The position numbers and the translations under genes are program-made. The notes beneath the pieces were generated by a model. It saw nothing but the letters and a program-made list of their open reading frames with translations, did not search any database and was not told the origin of the DNA. Below, one piece after another: positions 1 to 9,433 of a stretch of DNA of 64,000 nucleotides (position 1 is the stretch's first letter; each line of letters opens with the position of its first letter). Origin of the DNA: Craterostigma plantagineum (lineage: Eukaryota; Streptophyta; Magnoliopsida; Lamiales; Linderniaceae); contig JAPQWV010000484.1 of assembly GCA_027422505.1 (NCBI GenBank), positions 408,001-472,000 on the forward strand. Reading direction: 5' to 3'.

Positions 1-217
1 TGAAGGGAATAGAACGCGGCTTCATCATCATTTTCTTGAAAGAGGGGACTTTCGATAAAGAAGAGATATAGTTTTGGCCAGTTCTGGTCGAAACTTCATG
101 GGAATAGATCGCGTTGTATTCACGCTTTGGTTTAACAAAGGGAAATTTCGAACCTCGCCATGAAATTTAGTGGTGCGAGAAAAAGTGCATGGTTTCATGT
201 ATCTATTAGAATGCGGG

Positions 218-1354
218 TCAGGTTTGATGAATAGAAGGGGTACCTAAGGACGGGTTGTCTTCGGCCTCCTCAGTGGTGATGGTGTAAACTCGGGCGGTCG
301 CCGTTGGTGGTCCTGCCTGACTCACCGTCTGGCTTCCGGATGGGTTCTCCGGACATGCGCTCGAGAAATGGCCGATCTTGCCGCATTTGTAACAGGTCGC
401 ATTTTGTGAGTAGCAGATGCCCGGATGTCGCCTTCCACATCTTGGGCATGGCGGTATGGTGGGTTGAAAAGGTTGGGGTCTGCCCTGATTTAGGTTGGAC
501 TGTTGGGGTGGTTCAGGCCTGTTTTGAAATTGAGGCTTTGAGTTCTTGGCAACAAACTGTTTCTTCGGGTTGCCTCCATCTCCCTTAAGTTCTTGCACGA
601 ACTTCCTTTTCGCCTCATGAGCTCGTGCGATCCTAATTTCGGCTTGTTCAGCCACCATAGCGCGTTCCGCGACTTGGGCGTAAGTAGCCCCTTGAAGTCT
701 AGCCATGCTAACGTCGCTGTATAGCTCTGGCTTCAGGCCCTCTAAGAACCTTTCGATCTTCAGTGAGTCCGTGCTCACCATATGGGCTGCAAACCGGGAC
801 AGTTGTTCGAACTTCCGGATGTACTCCGCCACCGTCATCGTTCCTTGGCGAAGGTTGATGAACTCGTTCATTCTTTGAGCGCGAATCGGAGCAGTATAAT
901 ACTTGCTTCGGAAAAGCTCCTGGAAACGGTCCCAACTCATTGTGGCCGGGTCTTCTATGGTGCGGATGGTATCCCACCAATGGCCGGCGCTGCCCCTCAG
1001 TAAGTAGGTCGCGCATAGTACCTTTTCGGCCTCTGAGGTGCGGCTGTGTTGGAACATATTCTCCAACGTTCGGAGCCAATCTTCGGCTGAAGTTGGGTCG
1101 ATAGCATCCTCGAATGTTGGGGGGTTTAGTTTTCGAAACCTTTCCCCGACCATTTCGATCCTTTCAGTTTGAGGGAGCCCCGTACTGGGCTGCCCTCCAG
1201 CATTATGTTGCTGGATTAGCTGTTGGATTTGGGCTGATTGCTGGCGGACTAACTCCGTCAGCTGCAGGATGATAGCATCCCGATTGTCAGTAGGGGCTGG
1301 GGTTTCCCTATCTCGATCGGCGTCCCTACTGCCCTCACCTCTAATTCTAACCAT
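218..1354 (-). CDS. gag: Gag polyprotein of TR-GAG element, copy 1
   Basis: A 378-residue Ty3/Gypsy Gag. An N-terminal glutamine-rich coiled segment (about residues 28-50, [12 protein letters not shown]) precedes the retrotransposon Gag capsid domain (about 70-245, with [13 protein letters not shown] and the typical [19 protein letters not shown] block). A linker rich in Lys, Pro and Gln leads to one CCHC zinc knuckle (CYKCGKIGHFSSAC, about 321-334). The product would package RNA in cytoplasmic virus-like particles. The start ATG lies 142 bases inside the primer site after a leader shared with the Tekay element at 38593. The frame ends shortly after the knuckle, where an intact element would enter protease; the last residues still match the start of the Tekay linker. 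This copy keeps the CGA codon at 290-292 that is a stop in copy 2. Confidence 0.9.
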   Translation of the reverse strand: MVRIRGEGSRDADRDRETPAPTDNRDAIILQLTELVRQQSAQIQQLIQQHNAGGQPSTGLPQTERIEMVGERFRKLNPPTFEDAIDPTSAEDWLRTLENMFQHSRTSEAEKVLCATYLLRGSAGHWWDTIRTIEDPATMSWDRFQELFRSKYYTAPIRAQRMNEFINLRQGTMTVAEYIRKFEQLSRFAAHMVSTDSLKIERFLEGLKPELYSDVSMARLQGATYAQVAERAMVAEQAEIRIARAHEAKRKFVQELKGDGGNPKKQFVAKNSKPQFQNRPEPPQQSNLNQGRPQPFQPTIPPCPRCGRRHPGICYSQNATCYKCGKIGHFSSACPENPSGSQTVSQAGPPTATARVYTITTEEAEDNPSLGTPSIHQT

Positions 1355-1510
1355 TGTTTCGTTTTACCCTGTCGTTCCTAAGGCCAATAAATTATTCAAC
1401 ACGAGAAGATTCACATAAACATAACACTTACAGGCAAGGCTGCTTCCGCGCTTTTGGGTGTGTGTACATGGACAGTCTACAGGACCTGTGACCGAAGCTC
1501 TGATACCAAC
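1355..1510 (-). other. Primer binding site and leader, TR-GAG copy 1
   Basis: On the minus strand TGGTATCAGAGC (1508-1497) follows the LTR end after two spacer bases. This matches the 3' end of plant initiator Met tRNA, the usual primer for Gypsy and Copia elements. The following leader up to the gag ATG is strikingly similar to bases 38605-38745 of the Tekay element, including blocks around AAAAGCGCGGAAGC and TTTATTGGCCTTAGGAA, so it probably holds the RNA packaging and dimerisation signals. Confidence 0.9.
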
Positions 1511-2531
1511 TGTAGCGACCCTAGCCATCGCTACCATTTCTAGACTTGTCCTAGGTTCCTAACTACGTATTTAGTTAGAATAGTTGTGAAAATGCGGAAT
1601 AAATTTTTCCTTTTCATGAAGGAACATCGTGTCGTTACATGTCAAAAGAATGCTTCCGATTTCCTAATTACATTCGGGTTCTATCTATAAGTGTCGTGCA
1701 CATCTATACAGCAAAAGCAACCTATTCGCCCGGCCTCACAGGTCGTCGTCCACGTACACGTTCGCTATCATCTGTCGTTTGATTCTCTAATCTAAATTAA
1801 TCTATGTCCATTTGTATCCTATAATTCCAAGTTAGGTCAGAATTCAATTATAATTTATTTAGGGCTCGGCGAAAGTTCAATTGAGACTTAGTTTCGATCG
1901 AAACTCCTAGTTGCTTGATTTGCCCTTAGTTTCGCTCGACTCATTGCATGAGTTTCGATGTGTGTTCTTATCTCAATTTCGCTCTATTGATTACGCAAAA
2001 TTCCCAATTTTGATTGATTGGTTTCGCCCGAAAGTGCATGTGTTAGAGGAGTTTCGCCGAGATTTCCATCGCCCGAAACCCTAAAATTGATTCTACTTTC
2101 GATTGATTTTTCTTGATATGGATGGAGTTTCGCCGAAAATCTCATCGCCCGAAACTCTTGAACAATTTTCTATTTTCAATCAATTGCATGGGCTTAGTTT
2201 CGATCGAAAGTGAATTCATAAAATGGTCAAAATCGGTTCATTATTTACACATATATATATATATATATATAGATATATATATATATATCACTTTCGCCGA
2301 AAGAGGGTTTCGCCCGATTCATAAAGCATCACAAGGTAGTTTCGCCCTATTGGTCCTATTTGATAATTAAATGCATGTGTCGGCCGATTCCTAGATTAAT
2401 TCATATAACATAACAAAAGTCGATGCCTCAACTACCAAGAGATAAAGCTTATAGACATCCGCACATGGAAGGCCCTCACCCCACTAATAATATAGTTTAT
2501 TACCTTATGTACTCATTAGCTCCTAGTGGTA

Positions 2532-2578
<47 letters not shown>

Positions 2579-3137
2579 CTTCCTACACGTAAAGGTAGCT
2601 ACTAAAGTTTCCATTCTTCTTACTAAAGTTGTAATCATTGCCTACATAGCTATATTAGAATCGACCAATTTTAGTCTTAATTTGATCACATTCCAAAATC
2701 ATTTTACTATCGGCCGATTTAATATACATTCCACTCTTTTTATTTTGCCACGTGTCATCATTTCTAACATTCGCCGAGTTGTTTGCCTTTCGCTCGATTG
2801 GTTCATGCATGGGGTTTAGCTTTCGATCGATTCCTCAGCCCCCTTCACATTCGGCCGATTTCTCACGTGCCTTAACACACTTTCGACCGAAAGTTACATT
2901 TTACCTAAATTAAAATTGCCGAATCTTACCTAAGTCTGCGAATTGCTCGAAAGCTTAATTGACTAATCCCAAATCGACCGAGACTTCTACAAATCTTCAA
3001 ACATCCATCCTGCTAAAAACTTAAATTTCAGAACACTCCTACTCAGAACTCTGAATCTAGGGTTTCCATCATTCTAAATTCGTTGGTTCCAACCAAAAAT
3101 ATTGTTATGAATCCTACGGCACGCCTTAAACTACCCG

Positions 3138-3180
<43 letters not shown>

Positions 3181-4175
3181 CCCTCTTTCCTACACCTAAA
3201 TTCTTAGGTTTTCATTAGTTCGTTGAATTAGAGCATTTAAACAACTTAAATTACGGATTACACGAAGACCTTAAGCACTATTTTTGCTTACATTCCTTAA
3301 ACACACGTTTACTTGGATAAAATATAGAACTATGGTAAGGAAATCATACCTATCCTAAGATGTTAGTAGAGTTTTCCTAATCGACTTCTTCCTTGCTTCC
3401 CACTTGAGGTTTTTCGTTGGCTCTTCTTTTCCTTTTCAAGGTCTCGATGGTTTTTCTTACCAAATGGTTTTTTTTTTTTTTGAGTGGTCAATAGGTTTTA
3501 GCTAGATATTTTAGAGAGGGAGGCATGGTGATGGTCTTAGATTGACGTGAGTCTCTCCCTAAATTAAGGATCTTGTCTTACTAGGTTCATCTCTTATTAC
3601 ATGGGCCAAAGACTTTAATTTATTTGGGCCTTGTTATTGGTTATCATTTCCTCATAAATTTAGACCACTCTATTTGAAGAATGTATTATTTTGGACCAAA
3701 CTTATAAATTGACTTGGGCTTGAATTTGGGTTTATATCTAGCCAAATAATATAATTATATTTCGGGTATATTAATTTCTCAATTACCGAGATCCTAATCC
3801 TTGCACAAAATTATTTTTATTCCCTAATAACATCTCTTAAGTCACACATCACGTGAAGTGCCTGGGGCATGTAGCACGTGGTCACATAGTTGCATATTAA
3901 GCCATAAAACACGTATCATGACATCACGTAAGCACATAATTGCGTGTAAAATTCATGACATCGTGCAGACATGCAATTAATCCATGAGAATTCACGTAAA
4001 TTACATAGGGCATATAATATACACACATTAGGCTTGAATTAATTATATGTCCTAAATAAAATTTTTAACCTAGGAGTCTAGCCCCTTAACGTAATTAACT
4101 CAATGACGTCCCTAATCAATTATTTCCGCTCTTAATTATGCTGTAAATCCCGTAATTAAATTTTCGGGCATTACA
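1511..4175 (-). repeat. LTR of TR-GAG element, shared central copy
   Basis: A 2665-bp LTR starting TGTAATGCCC and ending GGTCGCTACA when read on the minus strand, so it has TG...CA ends, bounded by a primer site on one side and a polypurine tract on the other. It contains three TA microsatellites (about 2250-2289, 2539-2575, 3140-3178), a poly(T) run (3471-3482) and, between about 1860 and 2960, many short motifs of the form TTTCG(N)2CGAAA, TTTCGCCGA or TCGGCCGA. Comparison by eye with the LTR at 6109-8912 shows roughly a dozen substitutions plus microsatellite and one tandem length difference. ORFs inside it are low-complexity artefacts. Confidence 0.9.
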
Positions 4176-4189
4176 TCCTCCCCCCTTAG
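4176..4189 (-). other. Polypurine tract of TR-GAG element
   Basis: On the minus strand the sequence CTAAGGGGGGAGGA directly precedes the LTR start TGTAATG. It is the second-strand primer typical of Ty3/Gypsy elements. The bases just upstream (on the minus strand) resemble the conserved GAATTTCGNGGGCGAAATTC that ends plant Gypsy pol genes, and the same arrangement sits at 43209-43243 in the Tekay element. Confidence 0.88.
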
Positions 4190-4884
4190 AAGAATTTCGC
4201 CCCCGAAATTCCATTTCAGAGTAGCGACAGGTAGGGAGTTGAGTTAGCTTGGTTAGGTGGACTAACCACCTAATTGCTCGAAAAGGAATTCTTACTTCTC
4301 GAATCCATGCCACTGGAGGTCTAATTCTAAGTCATTCTTACCCAAAATTTCGTACGGCGCTCGTGGAAAGTCTTACACAGCTTACTGATAGCTTAAGTTA
4401 TACCGTGAACAGGTATTCCCATTTTGACCTATTCTAATGGATCGTGTTCAGGCAATGATTTGGGAATCACGAGTACTCAACACGCTTTCACTGCGTCATT
4501 TCAAATGCTGAGTGTATGCATTTCTCAGAATGGATGGAAGGGATTGGGCAAGGGGTCGTACTACGATATCGTTGGGATTAGACTTGTTGTGCTGAAGGGA
4601 ATAGAACGCGGCTTCATCATCATTTTCTTGAAAGAGGGGACTTTCGATAAAGAAAAGATATAGTTTTGGCCAGTTCTGGTCGAAACTTCATGGGAATAGA
4701 TCGCGTTGTATTCACGCTTTGGTTTAACAAAGGGAAATTTCGAACCTCGCCATGAAATTTAGTGGTGCGAGAAAAAGTGCATGGTTTCATGTATCTATTA
4801 GAATGCGGGTCAGGTTTGATGAATAGAAGGGGTACCTGCCGCAAAGGACGGGTTGTCTTCGGCCTCCTCAGTGGTGATGGTGTA
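4190..4884 (-). other. Pol-less internal remnant between gag and polypurine tract
   Basis: About 700 bases replace the roughly 4 kb of protease, RT, RNase H and integrase expected here. I see no domain from any of these. The same sequence is present at 1-217 in copy 1. A 5-base difference (GCCGC-type insertion near 4837-4846 relative to copy 1) shows that the two copies have drifted independently. Short ORFs on either strand have no recognisable motifs. Confidence 0.6.
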
Positions 4885-4887
4885 AAC

Positions 4888-5952
4888 TCAGGCGGTCGCC
4901 GTTGGTGGTCCTGCCTGACTCACCGTCTGGCTTTCGGATGGGTTCTCCGGACATGCGCTCGAGAAATGGCCGATCTTGCCGCATTTGTAACAGGTCGCAT
5001 TTTGTGAGTAGCAGATGCCCGGATGTCGCCTTCCACATCTTGGGCATGGCGGTATGGTGGGTTGAAAAGGTTGGGGTCTGCCCTGATTTAGGTTGGACTG
5101 TTGGGGTGGTTCAGGCCTGTTTTGAAATTGAGGCTTTGAGTTCTTGGCAACAAACTGTTTCTTCGGGTTGCCTCCATCTCCCTTAAGTTCTTGCACGAAC
5201 TTCCTTTTCGCCTCATGAGCTCGTGCGATCCTCATTTCGGCTTGTTCAGCCACCATAGCGCGTTTCGCGACTTGGGCGTAAGTAGCCCCTTGAAGTCCAG
5301 CCATGCTAACGTCGCGGTATAGCTCTGGCTTCAGGCCCTCTAAGAACCTTTCGATCTTCAGTGAGTCCGTGCTCACCATATGGGCTGCAAACCGGGACAG
5401 TTGTTCGAACTTCCGGATGTACTCCGCCACCGTCATCGTTCCTTGGCGAAGGTTGATGAACTCGTTCATTCTTTGAGCGCGAATCGGAGCAGTATAATAC
5501 TTGCTTCGGAAAAGCTCCTGGAAACGGTCCCAACTCATTGTGGCCGGGTCTTCTATGGTGCGGATGGTATCCCACCAATGGCCGGCGCTGCCCCTCAGTA
5601 AGTAGGTCGCGCATAGTACCTTTTCGGCCTCTGAGGTGCGGCTGTGTTGGAACATATTCTCCAACGTTCGGAGCCAATCTTCGGCTGAAGTTGGGTCGAT
5701 AGCATCCTCGAATGTCGGGGGGTTTAGTTTTCGAAACCTTTCCCCGACCATTTCGATCCTTTCAGTTTGAGGGAGCCCCGTACTGGGCTGCCCTCCAGCA
5801 TTATGTTGCTGGATTAGCTGTTGGATTTGGGCTGATTGCTGGCGGACTAACTCCGTCAGCTGCAGGATGATAGCATCCCGATTGTCAGTAGGGGCTGGGG
5901 TTTCCCTATCTCGATCGGCGTCCCTACTGCCCTCACCTCTAATTCTAACCAT
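4888..5952 (-). CDS. gag: Gag polyprotein of TR-GAG element, copy 2 (slightly shortened)
   Basis: A 354-residue copy of the same Gag, near identical to copy 1 over the coiled segment, capsid domain and CCHC knuckle. It ends earlier because a CGA arginine codon has become TGA at 4888-4890, on the coding strand a C-to-T change at a CpG, the change expected from deamination of methylated cytosine. The knuckle is upstream of the stop, so the protein may still be functional. A few other residues differ (for example Arg instead of Ser and Gly instead of Arg in the segment after PELY). Leader and primer site lie at 5953-6108. Confidence 0.9.
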   Translation of the reverse strand: MVRIRGEGSRDADRDRETPAPTDNRDAIILQLTELVRQQSAQIQQLIQQHNAGGQPSTGLPQTERIEMVGERFRKLNPPTFEDAIDPTSAEDWLRTLENMFQHSRTSEAEKVLCATYLLRGSAGHWWDTIRTIEDPATMSWDRFQELFRSKYYTAPIRAQRMNEFINLRQGTMTVAEYIRKFEQLSRFAAHMVSTDSLKIERFLEGLKPELYRDVSMAGLQGATYAQVAKRAMVAEQAEMRIARAHEAKRKFVQELKGDGGNPKKQFVAKNSKPQFQNRPEPPQQSNLNQGRPQPFQPTIPPCPRCGRRHPGICYSQNATCYKCGKIGHFSSACPENPSESQTVSQAGPPTATA

Positions 5953-6108
5953 TGTTTCGTTTTACCCTGTCGTTCCTAAGGCCAATAAATTATTCAACAC
6001 GAGAAGATTCACATAAACATAACACTTACAGGCAAGGCTGCTTCCGCGCTTTTGGGTGTGTGTACATGGACAGTCTACAGGACCTGTGACCGAAGCTCTG
6101 ATACCAAC
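5953..6108 (-). other. Primer binding site and leader, TR-GAG copy 2
   Basis: TGGTATCAGAGC is found on the minus strand at 6106-6095, two bases inside the LTR. The leader is essentially identical to that of copy 1 and similar to the Tekay leader at 38593-38745. Confidence 0.9.
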
Positions 6109-6846
6109 TGTAGCGACCCTAGCCATCGCTACCATTTCTAGACTTGTCCTAGGTTCCTAACTACGTATTTAGTTAGAATAGTTGTGAAAATGCGGAATAA
6201 ATTTTTCCTTTTCATGAAGGAACATCGTGTCGTTACATGTCAAAAGAATGCTTCCGATTTCCTAATTACATTCGGGTTCTATCTATAAGTGTCGTGCACA
6301 TCTATACAGCAAAAGCAACCTATTCGCCCGGCCTCACAGGTCGTCGTCCACGTACACGTTCGCTATCATCTGTCGTTTGATTCTCTAATCTAAATTAATC
6401 TATGTCCATTTGTATCCTATAATTCCAAGTTAGGTCAGAATTCAATTATAATTTATTTAGGGCTCGGCGAAAGTTCAATTGAGACTTAGTTTCGATCGAA
6501 ACTCCTAGTTGCTTGATTTGCCCTTAGTTTCGCCCGACTCATTGCATGAGTTTCGATGTGTGTTCTTATCTCAATTTCGCTCTATTGATTACGCAAAATT
6601 CCCAATTTTGATTGATTGGTTTCGCCCGAAAGTGCATGTGTTAGAGGAGTTTCGCCGAGATTTCCATCGCCCGAAACCCTAAAATTGATTCTACTTTCGA
6701 TTGATTTTTCTTGATATGGATGGAGTTTCGCCGAAAATCTCATCGCCCGAAACTCTTGAACAATTTTCTATTTTCAATCAATTGCATGGGCTTAGTTTCG
6801 ATCGAAAGTGAATTCGTAAAATGGTCAAAATCGGTTCATTATTTAC

Positions 6847-6885
<39 letters not shown>

Positions 6886-6956
6886 TTTCGCCGAAGGAGG
6901 GTTTCGCCCGATTCATAAAGCATCACAAGGTAGTTTCGCCCTATTGGTCCTATTTG

Positions 6957-7003
<47 letters not shown>

Positions 7004-7244
7004 TTTCGCCGAAAGAGGGTTTCGCCCGATTCATAAAGCATCACAAGGTAGTTTCGCCCTATTGGTCCTATTTGATAATTAAATGCATGTGTCGGCCGAT
7101 TCCTAGATTAATTCATATAACATAACAAAAGTCGATGCCTCAACTACCAAGAGGATAAAGCTTATAGACATCCGCACATGGAAGGCCCTCACCCCACTAA
7201 TAATATAGTTTATTACCTTATGTACTCATTAGCTCCTAGTGGTA

Positions 7245-7280
<36 letters not shown>

Positions 7281-7842
7281 TTGCTTCCTACACGTAAAGG
7301 TAGCTACTAAAGTTTCCATTCTTCTTACTAAAGTTGTAATCATTGCCTACATAGCTATATTAGAATCGACCAATTTTAGTCTTAATTTGATCACATTCCA
7401 AAATCATTTTACTATCGGCCGATTTAATATACATTCCACTCTTTTTATTTTGCCACGTGTCATCATTTCTCACATTCGCCGAGTTGTTTGCCTTTCGCTC
7501 GATTGGTTCATGCATGGGGTTTAGCTTTCGATCGATTCCTCAGCCCCCTTCACATTCGGCCGATTTCTCACGTGCCTTAACACACTTTCGACCGAAAGTT
7601 ACATTTTACCTAAATTAAAATTGCCGAATCTTACCTAAGTCTGCGAATTGCTCGAAAGCTTAATTGACTAATCCCAAATCGACCGAGACTTCTACAAATC
7701 TTCAAACATCCATCCTGCTAAAAACTTAAATCTCAGAACACTCCTACTCAGAACTCTGAATCTAGGGTTTCCATCATTCTAAATTCGTTGGTTCCAACCA
7801 AAAATATTGTTATGAATCCTACGGCACGCCTTAAACTACCCG

Positions 7843-7909
<67 letters not shown>

Positions 7910-8912
7910 CCCTCTTTCCTACACCTAAATTCTTAGGTTTTCATTAGTTCGTTGAATTAGAGCATTTAAACAACTTAAATTATGGATTACACGAAGACCT
8001 TAAGCACTATTTTTGCTTATATTCCTTAAACACACGTTTACTTGGATAAAATATAGAACTATGGTAAGGAAATCATACCTATCCTAAGATGTTAGTAGAG
8101 TTTTCCTAATCGACTTCTTCCTTGCTTCCCACTTGAGGTTTTTCGTTGGCTCTTCTTTTTCCTTTTCAAGGTCTCGATGGTTTTTCTTACCAAATGGTTT
8201 TTTTTTTTTTTTTTTTTTGAGTGGTCAATAGGTTTTAGCTAGATATTTTAGAGAGGGAGGCATGGTGATGGTCTTAGATTGACGTGAGTCTCTCCCTAAA
8301 TTAAGGATCTTGTCTTACTAGGTTCATCTCTTATTACATGGGCCAAAGACTTTAATTTATTTGGGCCTTGTTATTGGTTATCATTTCCTCATAAATTTAG
8401 ACCACTCTATTTGAAGAATGTATTATTTTGGACCAAACTTATAAATTGACTTGGGCTTGAATTTGGGTTTATATCTAGCCAAATAATATAATCATATTTC
8501 GGGTATATTAATTTCTCAATTACCGAGATCCTAATCCTTGCACAAAATTATTTTTAATCCCTAATAACATCTCTTAAGTCACACATCACGTGAAGTGCCT
8601 AGGGCATGTAGCAGGTGGTCACATAGTTGCATATTAAGCCATAAAACACGTATCATGACATCACGTAAGCACATAATTGCGTGTAAAATTCATGACATCG
8701 TGCAGACATGCAATTAATCCATGAAAATTCACGTAAATTACATAGGGCATATAATATACACACATTAGGCTTGAATTAATTATATGTCCTAAATAAAATT
8801 TTTCACCTAGGAGTCTAGCCCCTTAACGTAATTAACTCAATGACGTCCCTAATCAATTATTTCCGCTCTTAATTATGCTGTAAATCCCGTAATTAAATTT
8901 CCGGGCATTACA
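6109..8912 (-). repeat. LTR of TR-GAG element, outer 5' copy
   Basis: A 2804-bp LTR homologous to 1511-4175 throughout. It is longer because TA microsatellites have expanded (6849-6882, 6960-7000, 7250-7280 and about 7845-7907), because a poly(T) run is longer (about 8200-8218), and because a segment of about 118 bp made of a TA tract plus the TTTCGCCGA-rich block (6883-6959 and 7001-7077) is tandemly doubled. Its outer end GGGCATTACA at 8912 meets unrelated DNA, which fixes the boundary of the array. Confidence 0.9.
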
Positions 8913-8965
8913 TGCTTCGTCCTTCATCATGCTCATCAAAATCATCAATTGTGGCAGCTTCGTCC

Positions 8966-9070
8966 TTAGAGAGAGAAGGGGAAAACTTAGAGAGAGGGAG
9001 AAAATTAGAGAGAGAGAGAGACAGAGAGAGAGAGAGAGGGAGAGAGAGAGAGAGAGTGAGAGGGAGACGT
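8966..9070. repeat. GA/GAGAGAGG-rich microsatellite
   Basis: A purine run of imperfect GAGA and GAGAGGGA units follows a short unique flank of the TR-GAG array. The apparent ORF of Glu and Arg repeats across it is an artefact of the microsatellite. Confidence 0.85.
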
Positions 9071-9106
9071 GAAAAAATAATTTGGGATGGCTTGAGTTAA
9101 AGTTAC

Positions 9107-9422
9107 TAATGTAATAGGCGACGGTTTAGTCAATAACCGTCGCCTATATCAATAAAAAAATAATAAAATAAAATAAAAAAGAAAAGGTACTAATAAGCGA
9201 CGGTTGTCATAAACGACCATCGCCTATAGTCCAAGTATAGGCGACAGTTGTTACAAATAACTGTCGCCTATAGTATTACTTAAACTATAGGCGACGGTTC
9301 TTGGTAACAACCGTCGCCTATAGTTCTAGTTACATTAAAAATATTACCAAAATGCCACCGCACGTATTATGGGCGTCGGTTTTTAGTAAACAGTCGCCTA
9401 TAGTACCGTCGCCTATACGCAA
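9107..9422. repeat. Hairpin array with TAGGCGACGG motif, CACTA-like subterminal repeat
   Basis: At least four back-to-back inverted pairs occur: about 9112-9150, 9195-9232, 9234-9274 and 9283-9324, each made of (T)AGGCGACGGTT, a 6-10 base loop and AACCGTCGCCTA. Degenerate copies continue to 9415. Such motifs are typical of subterminal regions of plant CACTA (En/Spm) elements, where the TNPA-type protein binds, but no CACTA terminus is seen here, so the assignment to a superfamily is inferred. The block is cut off near a hAT insertion at 9434. Confidence 0.7.
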
Positions 9423-9433
9423 TTATCTACAAG

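Larger units (their letters stand above)
1..8912 (-). mobile_element. Tandem TR-GAG-type LTR retrotransposon array (LTR-gag-LTR-gag)
   Basis: Reading on the minus strand there is an LTR (8912 to 6109), a primer site, a gag gene, a short pol-less remnant, a polypurine tract, a second LTR (4175 to 1511), a second primer site and a second gag gene that runs off the left edge. The unit repeats with a period of about 4.6 kb; base 1 corresponds to about base 4594. Protease, RT, RNase H and integrase are absent from both internal regions, although a short stretch before the polypurine tract resembles the usual end of a Gypsy pol gene. Gag-only LTR elements of plants are known as TR-GAGs. The tandem form shares one LTR between two internal regions, as expected from unequal recombination or complex integration. 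The right flank begins TGCTT; the matching left duplication lies outside the window. Confidence 0.9.

Noticed and set aside
708..1079. Second frame overlapping gag on the minus strand (and 5306-5677), plus-strand frames at 304-588 and 782-1003
   Set aside because: Shadows of the gag reading frame; they are open only because gag is conserved.
2113..2819. Short frames across TA microsatellites in the TR-GAG LTRs (also 6711-7524)
   Set aside because: Tyr-Ile repeat peptides come from the TA tracts and differ with tract length between the two LTRs.
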